A DNA stretch of 64,000 bases, from NCBI GenBank assembly GCA_013180625.2, contig SNVD02013683.1:744001-808000 (forward strand). Reading direction: 5' to 3'. Source of the stretch: Boswellia sacra. Its lineage: Eukaryota; Streptophyta; Magnoliopsida; Sapindales; Burseraceae. Of the stretch, positions 11,318-22,916 are shown piece after piece. The position numbers and the translations under genes were made by a program. Under the pieces are notes generated by a model that saw only the letters and a list, made by a program, of their open reading frames with translations, was not told the DNA's origin and searched no databases. Within the stretch, counting starts at the first letter, position 1; each line of letters opens with the position of its first letter.

Positions 11318-12354
11318 TAGGGGTGTGCATGGTATACCCCCACTCGCCCGAACCCGACATACCCGTCATGGTATGGCGGAGATATGGTAGGGTATAAGAA
11401 AAGAATAGGGTGTGATATGGTAAAAATTTTGATAACCCCCTATGGTATGGTATGGTATGGTGGAGGGTATTTTTTAGAAAAACCCGAAAATACCATATCA
11501 TACCTCTTTTCAAAAATTAAAAATTATGTCACATGTAATGATATAATTGGTTATGTATAATATGTATGTGTGAGTGTTATATACCTTAATAGAGTATATA
11601 ATGAAAAAGTTAGTAATCTTAAATCCCTAACCATAGAAAATTTGAGGTAATTTCATCAATAATATTCATTTATAACTTTCTTTTTTCATTCTTTTTAAAT
11701 TTCAATATATTTATTATTTTTCTAAGTGAATTATAATTTCTTTCTTTCTTTTTTTTTTAATTTGTACTATATTGAAAGTTAAAACTTTGTAAGACTTAAA
11801 TGTTTAACTTGAATGTTGAAACTTTGTGGAAGGATTTGGATATGAAGTTACTTATTATTTGTGTTGTTATAGATATTTAATTGCTTGAGTATTTGTGTTG
11901 TTATAGAATATGTCGTTACTTGATATTTTTGTGTTGTTATAGATATGTTGTTACTTGATTATTTATGTTGTTATAGAATATATAGTGACTTTATTATTTG
12001 TATTGTTAAGGATATGTAATTGCTTGATTTTTTATTTAGTACAAAATTTATGAATCATAATATTAAACAATATCAAAATAAGAACTCAATGTATCAAAAT
12101 CTTGGAAAAAAAGCTATAAAAAAGCTTTAAAATCACTAAAAAACATGGCAAAACATTATTTAAATTTTGGTCATTTTGGTCAACCACGTGAAAATATCAT
12201 ACCATATCCGCCCCTACCCTACCATGCGGGAATATGGTATGGTACCGTATTCAAGAATGGTATGGTATAGTATAAAAATTTAAAACCCGAAATATGGAGA
12301 GTAGGGGGATGGTATGACGATACCATACCATACTACACTATATGCACACCCCTA
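11318..12354. mobile_element. Inner hAT-type non-autonomous element with perfect 8-bp duplication
   Basis: The element is 1,037 bp. It starts TAGGGGTGTGCATGG and ends TGCACACCCCTA, with a perfect GTTAAGGA duplication at 11310-11317 and 12355-12362. Subterminal GGTATGG/CCATACC repeats and an internal array of TTGTTATAG-type units match the outer copy. The inner copy also contains the uninterrupted target context (TTGTTAAGGATATG near 12004), so it serves as an empty-site reference for its own insertion into the outer copy. No coding capacity. Confidence 0.9.
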
Positions 12355-12362
12355 GTTAAGGA
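12355..12362. repeat. Target-site duplication, right (GTTAAGGA)
   Basis: 8-bp direct repeat next to the right end of the inner hAT-type element; identical to 11310-11317. Confidence 0.9.
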
Positions 12363-12779
12363 TATATAATTGCTTAATTTTTTTATTTAATACAAACTTT
12401 ATAAATCATAATATTAAACAAGGTCAAAATAAGAACTCAAAGTGTCAAAATCTTGAAAAAAAAGATATAAATAAACTTTAAAATAATTAAAAATATATGG
12501 TAAAATATTATCCAAATTTTGAATCAATTTGGTCAACTACCCGAAAATACCATATCATACCCACTTTTACCCTACCATAGGGATGTGGTATGATATTGTA
12601 TTCAAGAATAGTACGATATGATATAAAAATCTAAAATCTGAACTATATAGGATATGATGATGATATAGCAATATCACGTTATCACACCATATACACACCC
12701 CTAGTTATAGCCTAATTATAGGCGTGCTGCAAACAGAAATAGTAGAATGGCGGGGGGTGAAAATGTGACAAAGTAAAAA

Positions 12780-14235
12780 AGAATAACAATCAAAGAAGAA
12801 AGTGTAGTTATCGTTTCTGGGTTCGACGGGTCCTACTCAAGGACTCCCAGACAAAGACTCTAAACTCAACACTAAACTCAACTTGTTTCAACAACACAAC
12901 ACCAACACAGATTGCATCTTTTCTTTACTCAGAACCCTAACCCACTTGAAGACAAACTTCCCCACACAACCAACAAAGCACTTCAACCTTCACTTCAGCT
13001 CAATTCACTCTTCAGGACTCTCACTTGCAAACCCAGGTCAGTTTCTTTTACTTCGTCTCTGTGTTTCTCTACTTATGTTGGGTTCTTCTACTCTAAGGCT
13101 AGCAAGTGGAAAATTCTTGCTTTTGGAGGCATTCTAACTCAAATGGGATGTGAAGTTTGGGACTTTTTAAGGTTGAATTTGCTTTGTTTTGAGAATAGAA
13201 GCATGTTTTCACCATTTTTTTAAATGGAGTTTTATTGGTTCTGTTCGGTTAAGTTCTTGAAATTGTAATAAAAATCTTTTCTTTCTGTGCCATTGGTGTC
13301 TTTAGCCTTTATACTGTTTCTTTGTTGTGGCTTCTGACTTATAGTTGCTTTGTGTAGCGACCTAGATTACATTTAGGCAGTACCTTGTTTTCATTTTTTT
13401 GTTGCCTCTGAAAGCTAACTTGCCTCCATTATTTATTTATTTACAATTTTTGAATTGCAAAAGTGAGAAAAGTAGTGAATAGTTTTTTACCTTGAGAATA
13501 TTTCCTTTAGTAATTTTTTTATGATTTTTTATTTTTTTAATAGGTATCTTGTATAATGTATTTAAATAGTGGAATATTTCTGCAGATTAGTGATGAAATG
13601 ACGATAATAAATCACATTTAGGCCTCTTAAAAGTGTCGTGTTTAGGGATTTGTAATCAATGATAATCTATATCATTTATTTTCACTGCTATAATTATTAA
13701 CCAAGTTGTGGATGGAAAAGATGTGATTTTGATATTATATCCTATTCCAATTTTAGGGTCCCTGTGCCAAATTCCTTTTCTAGATCCCAGAGATGAGCTA
13801 CATAACTCAATTTTAAGGTTTTTTTTTTTTTTAAATCTTTATGTTGCTTGTAAACAGAAAAAAAAAATGATCCGAAGTGTTGGGGTAAGCTTTCACCCAG
13901 TATAGTGAGGGGTACTAGTCATGAGGGAATATGATTAAGACGTTAGACATTAATGTCTGTTTTCTGCTATTTGCTCTCATACTAGTTTTCTAAAGGAAAT
14001 TGGACTTCTTGTGAACTACCTTTTTGTGTATGGGCTTTAGCCGTTTATTTCCTTTTCATTATTATGCAATTATCAGCCTTTCATAGTTAGTTGCCTTATG
14101 AATGTAAACTTTATACAGGTAAAATTTCTAAACTAAGGCCGTTCTTATTTTTGCTGTTGGGATAAGTATGAGGGAGTGGTTCTAGTCTGCCCACAGAAAA
14201 AACTTTACCCCATTCTGATATCTAGCATTAAACAG
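12780..14235 (+). promoter_or_regulatory. Probable 5' UTR exon and leader intron of the FRS3-like gene
   Basis: A pyrimidine- and CA-rich leader ends at 13036 with the donor CCCAG|GTCAGT. A T-rich stretch follows up to AAACAG at 14235, three bases before the ATG at 14238. This gives a leader intron of about 1.2 kb. Transcript ends cannot be fixed from sequence; only the splice signals support this. Confidence 0.55.
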
Positions 14236-14237
14236 AC

Positions 14238-17200
14238 ATGGAGGTTGAAGTGGTTGATGTGGATGGGGAAAAAGGGGAGGGTTATAAGGCAACAAATGCT
14301 GAGCGTGACAAATCTGAGAAACGGCTTTTAACTGAAAATTCTTCACAAATAGAGGTTACAAATCATGATGATGATGAGAGTTCTAAACCAAATGTGGGCA
14401 TGGAATTTGATTCAGAAGATGCTGCCAAGACTTTATATGATGCGTATGCCAGGCGTGTGGGTTTTACCACACAAGTTGGTCAATTCACCCGTGCTAAACC
14501 TGATGGGCCCATTATTACGTGGGAGTTCACATGCTCCAGGGAAGTTTTTAAGAGGAAGAATGTTGAAAGCTGCAATGCCATGCTTAGGATAGAGAGAAAA
14601 GATTCAGAAAAATGGATTGTGACAAAATTTATGGAGGACCATAACCATTCTATGGTGACTCCTAATAAGGTTCATTACCTTCGACCACGTAGACATTTCG
14701 CTGGTGCTACAAAAAATGTGTCTGGGGTGCCAGATGTGACTATGACTAGTGATGTTTATGTTACCACGGATGGAAATCACGTGTCTTATGAACCAAATCA
14801 TATTAGAAATGTCTCCCCTGTAGAACCTAATCGCCCCCTAAGGAATATTGGACCTATAAACTACCTTAGATCTCCTAGTAGAAGGAGAACTCTCGGAAAA
14901 GATGCCCAAAATCTTCTGAACTATTTCAAAAAGATGCAGGCTGAAAACCCTGGCTTCTATTATGCAATACAGCTTGATGATGATAACCGCATGACTAATG
15001 TCTTCTGGGCTGATGCAAGGTCAAGGATGGCTTACAATCACTTTGGTGATGCAGTTACTTTTGACACTATGTATAGACCAAATCAGTATCAGGTTCCCTT
15101 CGCTCCCTTCACAGGTGTAAACCATCATGGTCAGATGGTTCTATTTGGTTGTGCATTACTTCTAGACGAGTCTGAGTCTTCCTTTATATGGCTTTTCAAG
15201 ACATGGCTCTCTGCAATGAATGATAAGGCTCCACTCTCTATCACCACAGACCAAGATAGAGCCATACAAGTAGCAGTTGCCCAGGTTTTCCCAGAAACTC
15301 GCCACTGCATTTGTAAGTGGCATATTCTGAGAGAAGGCCAGGAAAGGCTGGCTCATATATACCTTGCTCATCCATCCTTCTATGGAGAGCTGTATAGCTG
15401 CATAAACTTTTCAGAGACAACTGAAGATTTTGAATCATCATGGTGCATTCTCCTTGATAAATATGATCTCCAAAAAAATGAGTGGCTTCAAGCGGTTTTT
15501 AATGCTCGCAAACGGTGGGCACCAGTTTATTTTCGTGGCACTTTTTTTGCTGCACTTTCTTCAAATCAAGGGGTTAGCTCCTTTTTTGATGGGTATGTGA
15601 ATCAACATACCACCATACCTTTATTCTTTAAGCAATATGAGAGGGCTCTCGAACATTCTATAGAAAAGGAAATAGAAGCTGATTATGATACAATTTGCAC
15701 AACACCACTGCTAAAAACACCATCACCAATGGAACAACAGGCAGCCAACCTCTATAGCAAGAAAGTTTTTGCAAAATTTCAGGAGGAACTAGTTGAAACT
15801 TTTGTGTACACTGCAAATAAGATTGAGGGTGATGGGGCGGTCAGTAAATTCCGGGTTGCAAAATATGAACATGATCACAAGGCATACATAGTCACATTGA
15901 GTATTTCTGAGATGAAAGCAAGTTGCAGCTGTCAGATGTTTGAATACTCTGGCATTCTCTGTAGACATATATTAACCGTTTTCACTGTAACAAATGTTCT
16001 TACTCTTCCAACCCATTACTTATTAAAGCGATGGACAAGGAATGCCAAATCTTGGATTGGGGTGGATGATAAAAATGTAGATACAAAAGGTATCGAGACT
16101 CTCACCTTACGCTTCAACAATCTATGTCGGGAAGCTATCAAATATGCAGAGGAAGGGGCAATAGCTGTGGATACTTACAATGCAGCAATTACTGCTTTAA
16201 GGGAGGGTGGGAAAAAGATTTCTGCAGTGAAAAAGAATGTTGCAAAAGTCTCCCCTCCAACTTCTCAGGGTGCTGGGAATAGTCATGAAGACAGTAACAA
16301 GAAAACTCCTCCATCAGTTCCTGAAATGGTCCCATCATTATGGCCATGGCAAGAGGCAGTCCCGCATCGCTTTAATCTCAATGATTCTGGCATCCATGTT
16401 TCTGATCTGAATCAGCCTAGCATAGCCCCTGTGTCTATTCACCGAGATTGTGGCACCCCTGATAGCACGGTACATATTAGGAGAGAATATATCTTTAATA
16501 GGTATTTTTTAGGGTGTGTTGATAAATTATTGTATTAACATCATTTGTTAATGTAGGTGGTACTGACTTGTTTTAAGTCCATGACTTGGGTGATAGAGAA
16601 TAAGAATTCAACCCCGGCTGGTAAAGTTGCTGTCATCAACTTGAAGGTATACCTTCTTGCTAACATAGTTTTGTTGATAGTCCTTATGAACTTAATTGTT
16701 TTTGTTGCGTTGATCTTCATACTTTATTTTATGAATTCATGATGCCATTTGTTTGCTTAATATTGAATATTAAGAGAATTGTTGATGTTAACAAATATGC
16801 ATTTATGTGCATCCTGTACTGTGGAATAGATCAGTCTTATGCCCACAAACCTTGTCTCTGTTTATGCAGTCTCCATAGATATTTCAGGGTCAATTAATTT
16901 ATTATAGTGCTTCATATACTTAGTCAAATTAATTAAGCATGCATTATAGATAACAGGTGTTGCTGATTGGAATTATACTGATATTTACGATATTTATATG
17001 TATATTAAATGTTCTCTAACTCTTCCATAGCTGCAAGATTATGGCAAGAATCCTTCTGGAGAGACTGAGGTCCAGTTCAGACTAACAAGGGTTACACTGG
17101 AACCTATGTTGAGATCCATGGCCTACATCAGTCAGCAACTCTCAGCACCAGCCAATAAAGTTGCTGTAATCAATCTGAAGGTACAAACACTCGAATTCAT

Positions 17201-19471
17201 GGTCCTTCTTCTTCCGTGTATACTTTAACTAATTGTCAATATATCATATAATTCCAATTTTAGCAAAGTTTTATTTAGTATATAGCATGTTCTTTTTATT
17301 TTTATTTTTCTCTGTTAATATGATAAAATGCTGAATGTGAGAAAATTTGAAGATAATAGATGGCTTGACTGTTATCTTAATTTCTGCAGTTGATTTTTTT
17401 TTTAATCAATATTTGGGGCTTTTTAGGAGGCTTGTAAGCCAGTTCAGTTCATTGGAGGCTGGTATGTTTTAAAGAACATTGTATTCCATAAGTAAAATAC
17501 AACTGAACTGCAGTTCAGAAAGTAGTAGAACATGATGTTTTGGCGCATTAAATTTGTAACAATGTAGAGTTGGTTTGCTTTAAACTAAATAAATTTCTTC
17601 AGGGAGATATTTCTAAGCTTATTTATCCACTGTTCTGGAAGAGCATGTTTGGTTCTGCTTTATATGTACGGCTTCTTGGAAAAGGCGCAGTGGATTTCAG
17701 GGTATTAGTAGATGCAATTGCGAAATATAAAAAATCTGATGTGTTGGATTGAAGCCTACACCAGAACACAGTCTTACATGCTTAAGCCCTACCTGATCTC
17801 TTGCGTTGTGAATAAGCAAAAACAACTTTATTGTGTGCAACTTTTCGTTAAAAAAAAAAAAAAAAAATGAAAATCTACACACTTTGTTTAGAAGAAACAT
17901 TGTTCCTCATTCCCCTATTCTAGAAAATGAAGCAGGTAACGATATAATGCCCCTGAAAAAAGAGCCAACACAAGCATCAGTGAAGACTACTCACAAATAA
18001 GTTTGACAAACGAGGTTTTCCTGCAGTATCTGAAGGATAGACCTTTTCTGGTTACCACTTGTTAATGATTAAGCATTGCCTGTTTCTTATCTGAAACAGC
18101 ATTAGGTTTTTCACTCGCTATTGGTCAGTATTGTCAGTAGTATGCAGGAAATTATGGTTTCATTTCATTACAAGCAACAAGATAGATTGCCAGCACATTG
18201 TTTAGTTTACAAGCAGAGCACACGGTGACTTTTTTGTCCAAGAAAAAATTAATTTTCTTTATTTTTACCCCAAAAAGCTTCACAAAGCATCCAAGAAGTC
18301 ATGGATTCTTGAAGAATTGACACACTAACTAGTATGCCATGTTATGGAGATTTAGCTTTTTGGTAAGTAGATTAGGATTCGTCATGTTAACGCTCATTCT
18401 ATTGTTATTATTATGGGTTTTTGCAAAGTCTTTTATCATGTAATTCTTTTCTTGAACTTCTGGATTTTTAATGATATTTCTATGTATATGCTTTTCATTA
18501 GTATGGGAAATTCGTTATTTTTTATATAGCATCTATGGTCCCCTTTATGACTTTACTCTAAAATTTTGCTATCGCAATAAGCCTTTTACAGGAAGGTCTT
18601 TGATCTATCACGTTTCTATTTGAAATGTAAAGACCAAGTTTCTAGGTGTTTTAAAGATGCATTGCAGCTAGTTTGGTATTGTCGAATTTACATTTTAAGT
18701 CTGTCATGCTTCTCATCCAAAAAGTGTATTTGGCTTCTGAAAAATTCTGTCCTTAAAAGGCTGATAATCATGCGTCATGGCAGAAAATTGCATAGGCATG
18801 AAAATGATAAGAAACTTTGTTTGTCATAAGTTTTAGTATGATAATAGTGATGGCTTTGAGGAGCCTAAATACAATTTTGTATTACTACTTTGACTTGGTG
18901 TTTGCTAGGTAAGCATCAAAAGAAGTGCAACAATTGGGGACCATATGTCCATGAAAGAAGAAAACATCATGCAGAATGATAATTGTAGCTATACAAAAGC
19001 AAGCTAAACCTTATGAACTTAGTATATTTAGGAGCTAAATGTGTTGCGGGCAGCGGCTTTGAGCACCTACAGGACCATATCTCACCCTTAGTCTTACAAA
19101 TTTTATCATGAGAAATCTTAAAGAAAAAAAATACATAACTTTAGAAAATCTAGGTTCCATCCATTTTTTTTTTCTCTTGGTAAGACTAAAATTACTAACA
19201 CTAAACCCTCATCTTGTAAGAATGAGCTTGCATCTTGTGTTTGCTCAAGTCTTGTGGCATCTGAGCATCTGATTGGTTGCTTGAGTTCTTCTCGAGTGGG
19301 AGGTGAGGTGATAATAAATAGTAAATAGTTTCAACTAAATGCTGATTATTTATGCACCAGCTCCAAGATACAAAGACGTCTTCTGGAGAAACAGAAGTGA
19401 AATTTCAAGTTTCAAGGGATACTCTGGGATCCATGTTGAGATCAATGGCCTACATCCGTGAGCAACTTTGA
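14238..19471 (+). CDS. FRS3: FAR1-RELATED SEQUENCE 3-like transcription factor
   Basis: Four coding exons, 14238-16469, 16557-16646, 17031-17180 and 19361-19471, join in frame to about 860 aa. All introns are GT-AG. An acidic start leads into the FAR1 DNA-binding zinc finger ([20 protein letters not shown] to MEDHNHSM, about residues 55-145). A MULE transposase-like core follows, with TFDTMYR (Asp276) and ITTDQD (Asp338), then CHW-type ICKWH. The SWIM finger [15 protein letters not shown] has its ligands at about 563, 565, 575 and 577. The last three exons encode a tail built of repeats ([24 protein letters not shown]), as in Arabidopsis FRS3. FHY3/FAR1 family proteins act in the nucleus, in light signalling and development. 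The family derives from a Mutator-like transposase and is considered immobile. The third intron is about 2.2 kb. Confidence 0.93.
17181..19360 (+). other. Large third intron of the FRS3-like gene
   Basis: It runs from donor CTGAAG|GTACAA to acceptor GCACCAG|CTCCAA. It contains an orphan 60-residue reading frame (17570-17752) and a perfect 10-bp inverted repeat, TTAGTCTTAC at 19088-19097 against 19180-19189. Otherwise it is AT-rich with nothing recognised. Confidence 0.75.
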
Positions 19472-21590
19472 AAGCTGTGAGTATACTACCCTGTTGATTT
19501 TAGAGAGTATTATTTATGGGATAATTTGTTCACTATAAATGCTTTACTTTGTATTTCTGTTTTCTGGATAGCATTTCTGTTAAGTTCACATATGTGACTG
19601 TGCTAAAAGCCCTGTATTATTGCATCAGGGGCCGGAAAAAAAAAAGCCCTTATAACATAAATGCCAACGCAGGTGAAGGCTTAGTTTAAGGAAAAATAAT
19701 TTCACATTGTAGTTTGAAATGTGTTAATAACATGATGGGGAACGATGTTCCTCAAGTTAAAAGAAAGGGAAGGAGTCAAAAGAAAGGAAAGGAGATGTAG
19801 ACAGAGGAAATGGGAGAAATAATAGAAGAAAGTTATGGAGAAATAGAGTGAAATTGAGGGAGAAGACAATCTTTTTATTAAAAGATCAAAACTAATAATA
19901 ACCAAATCTTAAAAAAAAAAAACATAACTAAAGACTCCTATTTGTAGGACCTTAAAATATAGTTCAACTAGGAAATAAAATCCCAATAGGAAATAGAATC
20001 TTAATCCTAGTTTAACTAGAAAATATCAAAATTAAATCATAGATAAAATAGTAAACTATTTATTAGAAAACAACTCAAATTAGGGTTACTCTCAATTTAG
20101 GAAGTCAAAATCTCTAATAATAGTCAAAATCCCTGATTTATTAAAATCCCTAAAATCAAATTGAAATTTCTAATTTTATTCCTAATTTCTAATTGGTCCT
20201 ACATCATAACGCGCATTAACAACCCTCTGTTTCTATTGTGAAATAACTGGGACTTGTCATTGCATCCTTTTTAATGACTCTAGTATTTGCTATTGCCATT
20301 AGTCTTCGTTCATTTTCTTCCCTATAAGTACCCTTGGCTTTTAATTGGCTACTAGTCTGGTCCATAGTCTGCGAATCTGCTTGGAGTCTCTTTGAAGACA
20401 TTATTTCCTGTTGTTCTGAAATATTCTCATAATCATCGGATGATTGCATCACTTAATGTTTGCATTTGTGTTTGATTATTGTTGTTTTAAATTCTTCTTT
20501 ACGTCTTAGTTCTAGCTGCACAAAGTTGAAATTTTTAGGCAAGATCTTGTGATAAAAAAGTTTCCTGGCAGGCTGACCCAAATCAGAATCATCGTCTTCA
20601 TCATCATCATCGGAAAAGTTTGTAGCATATAAGAGCCACTGAAGGTGTCTGCCTTTTGTTCAATAACCATCTGTGTAACATGTTAGAGTCTGCCTTTTGG
20701 TCAATAACCATCTGTGTACCATGTTAATGTTGACATTGACAGAACTGGATTTAATTGTAGTTTAGGTATGCTTATTGCAATTTGGTCGACAAGATTCCGA
20801 TTAGATGTAGTTAGCTATGGTTATATATATAAATATATAGTATTCATATATCTAACAACTAGATAATACATTGTTTCTTTGTAACATGTTGATTACCAAT
20901 TTGTACATGTAAGTTGTGATAACTGGAAACATTTACTGAATGGACATTGCACATATGTTGAGGCTGCTGCTACCTTCATGTTATTGCTTTAATCTAGTGT
21001 GTTTGTACCCTCGCCACGAAACACCCTTCTTTAGGTCATTACTTTGTAATCTTTGTTTTGCATTCGATTTGATCAAACCGTTGAAAATTTTAATGTAGTT
21101 AATTAATTTAATAATCTACTGTAATACTGGTAGGTTCAATGATTATCTTGAAATTTGTAACAAGTTGTGTGATAATTTTCATATTATTTGTTTCCAACTG
21201 AAGCCATGTACTGGCAAAGGAACATAATTTGCTGGAGATGGAGTCTTCTTTCTTATTTGCTATTGGATGACTTTGACTTAAATCCTGATTAATCTTTCTA
21301 CGTTTATTTAAACTTGTTCAAAAGTCTTCAGAGACATCGTATCAATCAATTTTTTATATTTTTATTTTATTAGTTATGTTATTAAAAAAAGAGATTATTT
21401 TAAAATTACTTAAAATTTGGAAAAAAAAGTAATATTTCGATACAAATAACTAAATTATGCGAATAAAAAAGGAATTATAACTGTGATATGAAGAAAGTTC
21501 TGCAATTACGTTGCAAGAAAAAGTTGTAAAGTGCTTAATAAAATTAATTTTATCATGTGTATAGAAGATTAAAAAAATAAAATAAAAAAT
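19472..21590. other. 3' UTR of FRS3-like gene and intergenic DNA
   Basis: The first part should be the 3' UTR of the FRS3-like gene. Around 19700-20210 is a purine-rich stretch followed by AT-rich, internally repetitive sequence (AACTAGGAAAT, AACTAGAAAAT) that looks like transposon remnant. A minus-strand open frame at 20216-20452 (78 codons, start MMQSSDDYENIS) matches nothing I know. A tandem duplication of about 41 bp sits at 20648-20729. Promoter sequence of the next gene probably begins before 21590. Confidence 0.5.
20648..20729 (+). repeat. Tandem duplication, two units of about 41 bp
   Basis: Two adjacent copies start with GTCTGCCTTTTG and continue TCAATAACCATCTGTGTA and ACATGTTA or CCATGTTA. 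They differ at only a few positions. No function is suggested. Confidence 0.8.
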
Positions 21591-21599
21591 CTAAAGTAT

Positions 21600-22916
21600 C
21601 CCTGTAACGAGACGAAACGAAACGGTACGAGGAAAACATCCAACGCTATCTTCCTTGTACTTTTCTTAACCCGAGTCGAGTCTCGGCAGTTAAGAGCCCG
21701 AAACAACATTTTAAAAGCATTAAACGCCTCCAAATTTCCTGAAAGTTGCCAAAAACTTGTCGGAATTCTGCCTTTCAGATTTGGACGCCTCTTAGCTCTT
21801 TTCGGCGTCGTTCATCCTTAGTAAAAAAAAAAAACTTGTCTCTGTTTCAGATCCAATTTTTCGGAGGAGGATCCCGATATTTCGGCCTCTGAATTTCGCC
21901 TCGCGGAATTCCCCTCTCCGGTAAATCCCCTTTTCTTATTATTTTTTTTTTTGGTAAGGAAATCATTGTGAAAAATAATCTGGACTGTAAAAGCACTTTT
22001 CGAAAAAGCCAACAACTAACTACTTCAACGCCTTCTTTAATCTAAAAAGTGGTTTCTGAGAAAAGAAAAACACTATCAAGTTTGAGCTTGAGCCAAGCAC
22101 TAGAAAATGGCATAAAGGAACCGCTTTTAACCATCTGAAACTGCTTTTAACAGTGTGAAAAGTGCTTTTGAACACACTATAAGTGTACTTGGTTTAGAAA
22201 ATAGGAGAAAAATAGGCAATTTCGTTATTGTTATGAGTTGAGTTCTTGTTTACTGAGGGCCTTTATCTTACCATTTATGAGAATTACTTCACTTTTAGGT
22301 TTCATTTCAGTGTTGGATTGATTTACTTTTTTGCTTCTTCTTAGTGGAATACAAGACAATACAATGCTTATCCACCATGCAATGTTCACCAAACATAGTT
22401 CACTACTTAAACAAAATGTTGTATAAATAATAAATTGTATAATACACCATAAATACGATGCAATAATATATAGTCCAATGTAAGTATTAGATTTTTGTTC
22501 TTGTTTTATTTATGTAAATATTCTATATAATACAATGTGGTATGTTGTTTTAACTTCCAAAATTTTCAATGTTTTGATGACCATGCTTCTTACACACAAT
22601 GCTCCTTAGCTTAATAATTTCGCTAAGGAAGTGGTGAGGTGCATCAGTTTATAGGGGAATAATAGTTATCGTTCTCTTTTGTCTACACTTTTGAGCTAGC
22701 TTCATGTTTTAAGAGTTATTTTCCAATGGAGACGGAAATTAAGATTTTAGATTAAGTTTTCAAATTTATGTCTTGCACTCTTTATTCTACTATCTGCTCA
22801 TGATATTCTGGTTTTTGGTATCAAATTAGAGGATTAATTTGCATTCTTTATTATGGTATCTACATAATTTATAGCTCATAGCGGAGACTCAAGAATTTTT
22901 TGACAAATTCCGAGCT
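21600..22916 (+). promoter_or_regulatory. Probable 5' UTR exon and leader intron of the BED/hAT gene
   Basis: A relatively GC-rich leader (GCCTCGCGGAATTCCCC) ends at 21920 with the donor CTCCG|GTAAAT. Acceptors ending at 22874 or 22881 precede the start codon at 22917. The intron carries a possible degenerate inverted-repeat element at about 21985-22195 with AAAAGCACTTTT and AAAAGTGCTTTT motifs. Confidence 0.5.

Larger units (their letters stand above)
10822..12703. mobile_element. Outer hAT-type non-autonomous element, split by a related copy
   Basis: The left end reads TAGGGGTGTGCATGG and the right end closes with ACACACCCCTA, the inverted counterpart. The flanking 8-mers are GTTGTAAC (10814-10821) and GTTATAGC (12704-12711), which agree at 6 of 8 bases and so look like an aged 8-bp target duplication, the size typical of hAT elements. 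Just inside both ends are many copies of GGTATGG or its complement CCATACC. The middle contains imperfect tandem units of about 35-40 bp built on TTGTTATAGAATA and GTTACTTGATTATTTG. No transposase ORF is present. A second element of the same family sits inside it at 11318-12354. Confidence 0.8.

Noticed and set aside
19088..19189. 10-bp inverted repeat in an FRS3 intron as a MITE
   Set aside because: No target duplication at the ends and the arms are too short.
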